Shown in pieces: positions 1 to 5,298 of a stretch of DNA of 6,610 nt. The notes beneath the pieces were generated by a model. The model was not told the origin of the DNA. It did no database searches and saw nothing but the letters and a program-made list of their open reading frames with translations. The number at the start of each line of letters is the position of its first letter. Within the stretch, counting starts at the first letter, position 1. The stretch lies in assembly GCA_003488005.1 (NCBI GenBank), contig DNND01000066.1, forward strand, positions 154,226 to 160,835, given 5' to 3'. The position numbers and the translations under genes were made by a program. The stretch comes from Blastocatellia bacterium (lineage in GTDB: Bacteria > Acidobacteriota > Blastocatellia > Pyrinomonadales > Pyrinomonadaceae).

Positions 1-4
1 GAAG

Positions 5-220
5 ATGGACGAGGTGGCTGAATTAATCACCCGCGTGCGTCATGAAATCAACAACCCTCTTACCGGCGTATTGGGCCAGGCCCAGTTGCTGCTGCGGGAA
101 GAACTCAACGAACGGGCGCGCAAGCGGGCTGAGATAATCGAGGAGCTGGCAATCCGCTTGCGCGATATCGTGGCCCAACTGCGACAGGTCCAACGACCGC
201 CAAAAAAATCCCATTCCTAA
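5..220 (+). CDS. Histidine kinase phospho-acceptor (HisKA/DHp) domain protein, possibly 5'-partial
   Basis: The 71 residues are almost wholly one HisKA dimerisation and phospho-acceptor domain. The H-box reads RHEINNPLTGVLGQAQLLL, with His13 as the expected phosphorylated residue, Asn17 and Pro18 after it, then a second helix (about residues 35-62) completing the two-helix hairpin. A short basic tail ends in KKSHS. No ATP-binding domain (N, G1, G2 boxes) follows; the stop is at 218-220. In the family such a domain dimerises and passes phosphate between a kinase ATPase domain and a receiver domain, so this protein cannot phosphorylate itself unaided. The reading frame is still open at the window's left edge, so the ATG at 5 may be internal and a receiver or sensor domain may lie upstream. 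It converges on the next gene with a 5-bp gap and no visible terminator. Domain call is sure; completeness is not. Confidence 0.75.
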   Translation: MDEVAELITRVRHEINNPLTGVLGQAQLLLREELNERARKRAEIIEELAIRLRDIVAQLRQVQRPPKKSHS

Positions 221-225
221 GCAAA

Positions 226-861
226 TCATTTCGGTGAATTAGCCGAAGTGGCGTTTCCAATTCCAGGCGAGGTTGCTTGCACGAAAAGTGTGTAGCGTTT
301 GCCGGCTGGAATGTAGGCGTTTTCACCGCGCTTGAATCCGTGCAAGAGCGCGGCCGGAGCAATCAAAGGCATCAACGCGCCGGTAATGATCATTGCCGTA
401 GCGACCTTGGCACCTTTGCTGTCTCCTCGCAGACGCACTGAAGTTCCTCTGACGGGAACTTGAGATCCATCGGCCGCGGTTACTGTCTGCATAGTCCAAA
501 CGAAAAGCCCGGCCTTACCCCAGTGACCGCCTCGCTTTGATTTCTCGACAACTCCGGTCGCGGTCGCGCCTTGCTCGATGACTGTCACGCCGGCAATCTT
601 CACAGCGTCCACCACCCGGAAACTGATTTTGTCCTCAGGCTTGAAATCCATCGAACTCAAGGTGTAAGGCGACTCGATTTCCACCGGTGTGCCGTCCGGT
701 ATTTTAACTGACGAAGATTTTGCTTGAGTTGGCGTTTGGGGCTCGCTGGTTTGCGACGGTTGGATGGTTTCTATGGCTGCGGTCTGGGGAGCCGGCGACT
801 GCGCCAACAGCGTCGAATTGAATGTAAATAGGGCCAATAATAGTAAAACCAACGATTTCAT
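226..861 (-). CDS. Secreted protein of unknown function with signal peptide and glycine-rich hydrophobic segment
   Basis: This 211-residue protein starts with a clear Sec signal peptide (MKSLVLLLLALFTFNSTLLA, probable cleavage after Ala20). A Pro/Thr/Gln/Ser-rich linker follows (about 21-50), then a beta-rich domain (about 53-197) beginning IPDGTPVEIES. This includes a 'KPEDKISFRVVDAV...GVTVIEQGATATGVV' type pattern, seen in many acidobacterial exported proteins where a stated default is set out as 'pre-set cost, then polar strand'; no enzymatic motif is visible. A hydrophobic stretch at about 153-174 could be a membrane-associated or buried segment. I do not recognise a named function. The start at 861 was preferred to an upstream in-frame ATG at 909 because it begins the signal peptide directly and has a GGAGG seven bases upstream. 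A terminator lies between it and the gene upstream, so it is probably transcribed on its own. Confidence 0.82.
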   Translation of the reverse strand: MKSLVLLLLALFTFNSTLLAQSPAPQTAAIETIQPSQTSEPQTPTQAKSSSVKIPDGTPVEIESPYTLSSMDFKPEDKISFRVVDAVKIAGVTVIEQGATATGVVEKSKRGGHWGKAGLFVWTMQTVTAADGSQVPVRGTSVRLRGDSKGAKVATAMIITGALMPLIAPAALLHGFKRGENAYIPAGKRYTLFVQATSPGIGNATSANSPK

Positions 862-868
862 TTGCACG

Positions 869-873
869 CCTCC
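869..873 (-). promoter_or_regulatory. Ribosome binding site that fixes the start of the secreted protein gene
   Basis: On the minus strand GGAGG stands seven bases before the ATG at 861. It decides the start against the longer in-frame option at 909, which would place 16 polar residues before the signal peptide. Confidence 0.75.
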
Positions 874-933
874 GACTTGAAATTCATCCATCAAGTCGCC
901 AAGGTGCAAACATGGTGCCGTGAGATTGAAGAC

Positions 934-962
934 AACAAAAATGCGTGGCCCCTGCCACGCAT
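934..962 (-). terminator. Intrinsic terminator of the radical SAM gene
   Basis: On the minus strand a perfect 9-bp stem (ATGCGTGGC / GCCACGCAT, positions 941-962) with a 4-base loop is followed at once by TTTTTGTTGT. It lies 29 bases past the stop codon of the radical SAM gene. The T-tract is on the correct side only for minus-strand transcription. It separates this gene from the secreted protein gene downstream. Confidence 0.88.
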
Positions 963-991
963 CATGCTAGTCCTGTTATTCGAGCTAATTG

Positions 992-2968
992 CTAGACCGA
1001 TACCGATTCTTCTTCGTGGTCCTGGACCAGGTAAGGAGAAACCACGACTTGCGGCTGATCCGAATCTTCGGCGAGCACCGCCTGGATGATCGGCAAGCTC
1101 AGCGAATGCTTTTTCGAGATACCCGGGACGTCGTGACCAGCGGCATAAACCGGATGTCGTTCATTTTCCTGGTACCAGTCAGCGAGGTTTGCAGTCTTGT
1201 GCATGTTCTCGATGATCTGCCGCCAGCCGACGCCGGTGTTGTAGGCGCAGAATGAAATCTCGCCTTCCTGCGTGCCGTAAGGAATGACACACATCTCGGT
1301 GCGGCGAAAGTCGTAGTTGAAAAGATCCTGAAACCACATGCCTTCGACGCAGAGCACGCGCCAGATGTCGTTAGGGTCCTCGGCCTTTTCAGCCTTCATG
1401 CGATCGTTGCGGTCCGAGCTGGAATTTGTCGACGATGGTTTGAAGAGGTTAAGAATTTGCGAAATCGGGAACCCTTCCGGCGCTTGTTCAGCATTGAAGT
1501 TTCGCAGGATGGCCATACCCAGCTGAGCGTATGAAAGTTTTTTGCCGCGCGCCGTGTCGGTAATCGTCGCGATGTCTTTCATGAACTGTTCGTAGTTGAA
1601 AAACTCGAACAGCGATTTGAACTCGCCGGTGTGGCGGTTGACGACCATCAACGTAAAGATGCCGCAGTTTGGATGGCAATTGCATGAAGACCAGCCCCAG
1701 GGCGCATCGGCGCCTTGCAGCATGTCCATCACGCTGGTGAATGCCGAGTATGAAGACAGCGGATACCAATCGCGCAGCGGTTCAAGTTGTCCGCGCAATT
1801 GATCTTTCAGATCGTGCGTCATGCCCGCGAGCGTATAACGCTGCTTGATGCGCAACTCGTCGGAAATGTCTTCGTCGCGGCCGGTAAATGAAACAGGCTG
1901 GAATGCGATGGTCTGTACTTTGTCGATATTCTTTGCAGCAAAATCAACAATTGCGCCGATGCCGTCGTTGTTAATCGTGTTGACGATCGTCGTCACCAGC
2001 GTGACCTTGATGCCGACGCTGGCAAGATTCTCGATTGCCTGTTGCTTCACATCAAACAGATTGCCGACACCGCGATGTCTGTTTTTCTCTTCGCTAACGC
2101 CGTCAAACTGTAAGTAGACGCCGTGTTGTCCGGCAGCTTTCGCAGCTTTACAAAACTCAATGTCCTCGGCAAAGCGAATGCCGTTAGTCGCTGCCAGTAT
2201 GCGATAGAAGCCAACCTTCTTTGCATAGGCGACGGCCTCGAGGTAGTAAGGCGACAAGGTCGGCTCGCCACCGGAGAAGAGGATTATTATCTGGCGTTTT
2301 GGCTTGAACGAGACGGCGCGATCGAGAATCGCTTTCGTGTCTTCATAGCTTGGCTCGTGAACATAGCCAACCTGATTCGCATCCATGAAGCATGGATTGC
2401 ACATCATGTTGCAGCGGTTCGTTAGATCGACGGTCAACACAGCGCCACGGCCAAACTTAATGTTCGAGGTTCCATGATGATGTACGTGCTTGTCTTCCGC
2501 AGCTTTAAAGTCGCGTCCAAAAAAGAGCGATTCAATGCGCTCGAGAAACGCCGGATCAGTTGCCATCACATCGACAAACTCTCCATGCTTCGGACAGGTC
2601 TTGCGCATGACCACTTGTCCGTTCTCTTCAATAATCTGAGCTTTGATTTCGCCCGGATGCTCGTTCATCAACGATTCGAGCGTGGTTTCGCCACTAATGA
2701 CAGCGTCACGGACTTCTTTCACGCAGCGCGGACAAAGGCTGTCGGTTTCGCGCGGAAAGCCGAGTGGCGGCGCGCTTCTCTCATAAGATTTGAGGAGCGG
2801 TCCCGGCGCCCAGGTCGGACGAATGGCTTCGCCTTCGGGAAGACGTTTGTTGACGGATTGAAAGGCTTTCCAGGCGACACCAGAAAGGTTTGAGAGCAGC
2901 TTGGAACTCTTTACTCCTGCCAGCTTGCCCTTTTCTGACTCACCTCTACGAAACTGATCACTGAACAA
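992..2968 (-). CDS. Radical SAM enzyme related to tetraether lipid synthase (COG1964, MJ0619/Tes/Grs-like)
   Basis: Seen: 658 residues with a radical SAM core. The [4Fe-4S] motif CNMMCNPC has Cys186, Cys190 and Cys193; the SAM-binding GGEP is at 233-236. An N-terminal metal-binding module has Cys79, Cys82, Cys125 and His128 (CPRC ... TCPKHGEF). The C-terminal half holds Cys429, Cys431, Cys435, Cys540, Cys560 and Cys574, enough for auxiliary clusters. The blocks VYLQFDGV (284-291), AFQPVSFTGR (355-364) and ISFCAYN (571-577) resemble the MJ0619 group. Known: archaeal members of that group (Tes/Grs) join lipid tails by radical C-C bond formation between terminal methyl carbons and carry several iron centres. 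Inferred: a bacterial lipid tail-coupling enzyme, for example in iso-diabolic acid or branched tetraether synthesis. Older annotations may say pterin methyltransferase or Fe-S oxidoreductase. It starts at TTG directly after an in-frame stop, with GAGGAG upstream. It is divergent from lpxD and ends at an intrinsic terminator. Family is confident; substrate is not. Confidence 0.85.
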   Translation of the reverse strand: MFSDQFRRGESEKGKLAGVKSSKLLSNLSGVAWKAFQSVNKRLPEGEAIRPTWAPGPLLKSYERSAPPLGFPRETDSLCPRCVKEVRDAVISGETTLESLMNEHPGEIKAQIIEENGQVVMRKTCPKHGEFVDVMATDPAFLERIESLFFGRDFKAAEDKHVHHHGTSNIKFGRGAVLTVDLTNRCNMMCNPCFMDANQVGYVHEPSYEDTKAILDRAVSFKPKRQIIILFSGGEPTLSPYYLEAVAYAKKVGFYRILAATNGIRFAEDIEFCKAAKAAGQHGVYLQFDGVSEEKNRHRGVGNLFDVKQQAIENLASVGIKVTLVTTIVNTINNDGIGAIVDFAAKNIDKVQTIAFQPVSFTGRDEDISDELRIKQRYTLAGMTHDLKDQLRGQLEPLRDWYPLSSYSAFTSVMDMLQGADAPWGWSSCNCHPNCGIFTLMVVNRHTGEFKSLFEFFNYEQFMKDIATITDTARGKKLSYAQLGMAILRNFNAEQAPEGFPISQILNLFKPSSTNSSSDRNDRMKAEKAEDPNDIWRVLCVEGMWFQDLFNYDFRRTEMCVIPYGTQEGEISFCAYNTGVGWRQIIENMHKTANLADWYQENERHPVYAAGHDVPGISKKHSLSLPIIQAVLAEDSDQPQVVVSPYLVQDHEEESVSV

Positions 2969-2977
2969 TTAGAGATT

Positions 2978-2983
2978 CTCCTC
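2978..2983 (-). promoter_or_regulatory. Ribosome binding site supporting the TTG start of the radical SAM gene
   Basis: On the minus strand GAGGAG lies nine bases before TTG at 2968. The codon just before the TTG is an in-frame TAA, so the reading frame cannot start earlier. The first in-frame ATG is only at residue 101, beyond Cys79 and Cys82, so the TTG start is the one that keeps the N-terminal metal site. Confidence 0.65.
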
Positions 2984-2986
2984 AGA

Positions 2987-3012
2987 AGGCGGTGGAGCAA
3001 TTCCACCTGCCT
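2987..3012. repeat. Imperfect inverted repeat in the leader of the radical SAM gene
   Basis: AGGC-GGTGGA, a 5-base loop GCAAT, then TCCACC-T-GCCT: a 10-bp stem with one bulged T (3008). It ends three bases from the ribosome binding site on the minus strand. It could be an RNA leader hairpin or a DNA operator for a dimeric regulator; the sequence alone does not decide. Confidence 0.6.
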
Positions 3013-3229
3013 GCTATCGAAACATTAAGTATTACTGCAAATAACTGCCGCACAGACTCACATTTCAGGCGAGCGTTTTGCGACCGCATCATGATAGATG
3101 GTCTGTCGAAGCATGGCAAGGCTAAACAGACGCGCCTTTCTGATCCTATTTCTCCTTTCATGTCCGTTTTTGTTTAGTGAAATGTGCGAATTCGCGTTTG
3201 AAGGTTCACCTCGGATCGAAGAAAAAGTG

Positions 3230-3235
3230 TACTAT
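3230..3235 (+). promoter_or_regulatory. Possible -10 box of the lpxD promoter
   Basis: TACTAT matches the sigma70 -10 consensus at five of six positions and would start a transcript near 3242, leaving a leader of about 45 bases. No good -35 box lies at normal spacing; TTCACC at 3205-3210 is weak and 19 bases away. Tentative. Confidence 0.3.
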
Positions 3236-3286
3236 CAGCCCCGCAATTTCCAACTCCTCAGGTGGGGCGTTCCGCAAGTAAATTTC

Positions 3287-4342
3287 ATGAGTGAAACGAA
3301 GGTCTTCACGGTAGCAGAGCTGGCCGAGGCCAGCGGCGGCCGAATAATCGGCGATGGCGCTCTTCATATTGTGCGCCTGGCCGATCTCGAAACTGCCGGC
3401 GATGGAGACATTGCCTACGTTGAGGACGAAAAACTTTTTGATAAGGCACGGGCGAGCGGGGCGAGTTGTTTGATTGTGACCCGCGACTTCGTTTCAAGTC
3501 AGAAAGGCGAAATCAGTTCGACGTTGATCGAGGTGTCGAAACCTAAACTTGGCTTCGCTTTGGTCGCTGAGATTCTGCACCCGCCCAAACGTCGCGAACC
3601 GTTTGTCCACGACTCTGCCGCGATTGCGAATTCCGCTGATATCGATCTGACCGTCTTCATCGGAGCGCATGTTTCGATTGGCGAGAGCACGCGCATCGGC
3701 GCCGGCACGCGCATCGAAGCGGGCGTAGTCGTCGGCGATCAAGTCACCATTGGCCTGGATTGCGTGCTGAATCCTGGCGTTGTGCTTTACGACAACGTGA
3801 CAATAGGCGACCGAGTCGTTCTGCATGCGGGTGTTTGTATTGGCGCGGATGGTTTTGGCTACGTGCGCGGCGACCTCGGTTATCACAAGTTTCCACAAGT
3901 GGGAACGGTTGTCATAGAAGACGACGTCGAACTGGGCGCGTACACCTGCGTCGATCGCGCGGCGCTGGGCCAAACCAGAATTGGCCGCGGAACAAAACTC
4001 GACAACATGGTCCATGTGGGCCACAACTGCCGTATCGGCGAGCGCGTTGTGATTGCCGCGCAAACCGGCATCAGCGGCAGCGTGACGATCGAAGACGATT
4101 GCGTGATTGGCGGCCAGGTCGGTTTTGGCGATCACATACGCGTGCTCAGCGGCGCGGTGATTGGTTCGAAGGCAGGAATTCTGCCCGGCAAAATTGTGCG
4201 GCCCGGCGTGTGGTGGGGCATTCCAATTCAACCGTTGGATGAATACAAACGACTCAACGCGCATCTGGGCTTTCTGCCGGAGATGCGCAAAGAAATCAAA
4301 GATTTGAGAAAGGAGATTGGTGAGTTAAAGAAGAAGCGCTAG
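3287..4342 (+). CDS. lpxD: UDP-3-O-acylglucosamine N-acyltransferase LpxD
   Basis: This cytoplasmic enzyme of lipid A synthesis moves a 3-hydroxyacyl chain from acyl carrier protein to the 2-amino group of UDP-3-O-acylglucosamine, the third step of the Raetz pathway. Its 351 residues fit the family (about 340 in E. coli). Residues 1-100 form the LpxD N-terminal uridine-binding domain, opening MSETKVFTVAELAEASGG. From about 110 to 310 there are many hexapeptide repeats of the left-handed beta helix (such as IGAGTR, IGDRVV, IGRGTK). The block DGFGY (188-192) is an LpxD signature, and His246 in VHVGHN matches the family's catalytic histidine. The C-terminus (about 330-351) is a charged, probably helical tail. 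The ATG at 3287 is chosen because the LpxD domain begins there; the Shine-Dalgarno signal is weak (GGTGGGG is about 20 bases away). fabZ, lpxA and lpxB, often next to lpxD, do not follow it here. Confidence 0.96.
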   Translation: MSETKVFTVAELAEASGGRIIGDGALHIVRLADLETAGDGDIAYVEDEKLFDKARASGASCLIVTRDFVSSQKGEISSTLIEVSKPKLGFALVAEILHPPKRREPFVHDSAAIANSADIDLTVFIGAHVSIGESTRIGAGTRIEAGVVVGDQVTIGLDCVLNPGVVLYDNVTIGDRVVLHAGVCIGADGFGYVRGDLGYHKFPQVGTVVIEDDVELGAYTCVDRAALGQTRIGRGTKLDNMVHVGHNCRIGERVVIAAQTGISGSVTIEDDCVIGGQVGFGDHIRVLSGAVIGSKAGILPGKIVRPGVWWGIPIQPLDEYKRLNAHLGFLPEMRKEIKDLRKEIGELKKKR

Positions 4343-4396
4343 TTCATGCAAACGCATCAAGTCTTCTCTTCCCCCCAAGAAGTTTCCCGGTCCCAA

Positions 4397-4426
4397 CAAG
4401 TACCAAAGAAACAAGCACCAAAGAAA
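4397..4426 (+). repeat. Tandem 15-bp direct repeat upstream of the TonB-domain gene promoter
   Basis: CAAGTACCAAAGAAA at 4397-4411 is followed directly by CAAGCACCAAAGAAA at 4412-4426, with one mismatch. The second copy ends one base before the -35 box. The position would suit an activator binding site, but a chance duplication is also possible. Confidence 0.7.
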
Positions 4427-4427
4427 C

Positions 4428-4457
4428 TTGACTACGACACGTTAATAGGAATATAAA
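4428..4457 (+). promoter_or_regulatory. Sigma70-like promoter of the TonB-domain gene
   Basis: TTGACT (4428-4433) and TATAAA (4452-4457) are separated by 18 bases, each matching the consensus at five of six positions. A start near 4464 leaves a leader of about 75 bases before the ATG at 4539. This suggests the gene is transcribed apart from lpxD, though no lpxD terminator was found in the gap. Confidence 0.6.
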
Positions 4458-4524
4458 ACGCCAAGCAATAACTGTTCGCAACTCTCCACCCAATGTTTCG
4501 GCGTTCCGTCTCTCGAATGTCCCC

Positions 4525-4529
4525 GGAGG
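4525..4529 (+). promoter_or_regulatory. Ribosome binding site of the TonB-domain gene
   Basis: GGAGG lies nine bases before the ATG at 4539 and fixes this start, which begins the signal peptide. Confidence 0.7.
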
Positions 4530-4538
4530 CCTCGCGTA

Positions 4539-5102
4539 ATGGTTTTGAAAACAGGATTCATCACTGGCGCTTTACTGATTTTCGCGGGAGCCATCCTTGC
4601 TTTTGCGTCTTCCCCACCGCCCTCCACTGCTATTCAGGATGACATGCGAAACTACTCTTTGTTGCCTGAGGGGGTGATTCGCAAGTCCGCAATTGAAGCA
4701 CGTCTGCCTATTTATCCCGCCGTGGCCCTTGAGCGAAATATTTCAGGAATTGTTCGTATAAGGCTGACAATCAGCGCCGAAGGCAAAGTCGAAAAAATCA
4801 AAGTCAAGCCACGCACCAATCCCATTCTCGCTCAAGCAGTCGCCGACGCCGTGAAGCAATGGACTTTTGAGCCGTGGATCGGTCCGGGATATCTTCCCCG
4901 CGCGGCGCTTGGCCGATTAGCTTTTCGCTTTGACATCACGGATGGCGAAGGACACGTCGCGCTGTATGATCCACAACCCGAGGAGATCGAATGCTTGGGA
5001 TGTTCAAACTCGGGATTTGAGTTTCGGCAGTGGCGCGAGTGGCCGGAAGTTTCGCTGAAGAAGGCTGACCGACAAACAACCGTAGACACTATCCTTCGCT
5101 AA
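4539..5102 (+). CDS. Exported TonB C-terminal-domain protein
   Basis: The 187-residue product opens with a hydrophobic signal segment (about 5-23; possible cleavage after Ala23 in AFA-SS). A TonB C-terminal-type domain follows at about 52-132: the usual YP (59-60), the strand block SGIVRIRLTISAEGKVEKIKV (69-89, written here in the single form found), and the helix-plus-strand AVKQWTFEPW (104-113). In true TonB this domain contacts outer-membrane receptors and carries energy from ExbB/ExbD. This protein lacks the long proline-rich spacer that crosses the periplasm and no exbB/exbD is nearby, so it may be a periplasmic TonB-like protein rather than an energy transducer. The tail (about 140-187) is outside the domain, with Cys152 and Cys155 in CLGC; no His follows, so it is not a haem-binding CxxCH. 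It has its own promoter and converges on lpxB. Confidence 0.85.
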   Translation: MVLKTGFITGALLIFAGAILAFASSPPPSTAIQDDMRNYSLLPEGVIRKSAIEARLPIYPAVALERNISGIVRIRLTISAEGKVEKIKVKPRTNPILAQAVADAVKQWTFEPWIGPGYLPRAALGRLAFRFDITDGEGHVALYDPQPEEIECLGCSNSGFEFRQWREWPEVSLKKADRQTTVDTILR

Positions 5103-5110
5103 CGCCCGGC

Positions 5111-5272
5111 GCTGTGTAACCGGCTATGCCGCCCGATGTGCGGTGGCGGCTATGCCCCACCGAAGAATGTCCTACATAAACTAAGCGGCTGCGCCCCAAA
5201 CTGGGCCTAGCCCAAATAATAATAGAGTCTTGGGAAGGTCACAGACCTTCCGCACATCAGACGGCCTAGCCG
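5111..5272. repeat. Cluster of short hairpins in the gap between the TonB-domain gene and lpxB
   Basis: Five short inverted repeats share the core GGC-NNN-GCC: CGGC-TAT-GCCG (5121-5131); CGGTGG-c-GGC-TAT-GCC-CCACCG (5141-5162, nine pairs, one bulge); GGC-TGC-GCC (5187-5195); TGGGC-CTA-GCCCA (5202-5214); CGGC-CTA-GCCG (5262-5272). A sixth, GGAAGGT-CACAG-ACCTTCC (5233-5251), has a 7-bp stem and a different core. None is followed by a clear T-tract on either strand, so they are not standard terminators. This looks like a REP-like or MITE-like dispersed element; copies elsewhere cannot be checked from this window. Confidence 0.55.
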
Positions 5273-5298
5273 CGACGGCGAAGAGCTTGACGTCGTTG

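Larger units (their letters stand above)
2969..3286. other. Divergent intergenic region between the radical SAM gene and lpxD
   Basis: These 318 bases must hold the promoters of both divergent genes. Visible elements are the GAGGAG site of the radical SAM gene, an inverted repeat at 2987-3012, a pyrimidine-rich tract around 3138-3177, and a TACTAT hexamer at 3230-3235 that could be the -10 box of lpxD. I see no convincing gene here. The lpxD frame stays open leftwards to 3098 and encodes a hydrophobic stretch, but this is judged non-coding. Confidence 0.7.

Noticed and set aside
2474..2893. A 139-codon plus-strand open frame inside the radical SAM gene
   Set aside because: It is a shadow of the radical SAM coding strand, with no recognisable domain and no good ribosome binding site.
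3494..4264. A 256-codon open frame on the minus strand inside lpxD
   Set aside because: It is antisense to the hexapeptide-repeat region of lpxD, and its Ala/Asn/His-rich product mirrors that repeat. LpxD is unmistakable on the other strand.
4397..4426. CRISPR-like repeat
   Set aside because: Only two directly abutting 15-bp copies, no spacers and no cas genes.
4688..5102. c-type cytochrome-like haem site in the TonB-domain protein
   Set aside because: The CLGC motif is not followed by His, so the CxxCH haem-binding signature is absent.
5233..5251. Possible bidirectional terminator between the TonB-domain gene and lpxB
   Set aside because: The 7-bp stem is good, but neither strand has a T-tract directly after it, so it was described as part of the repeat cluster.
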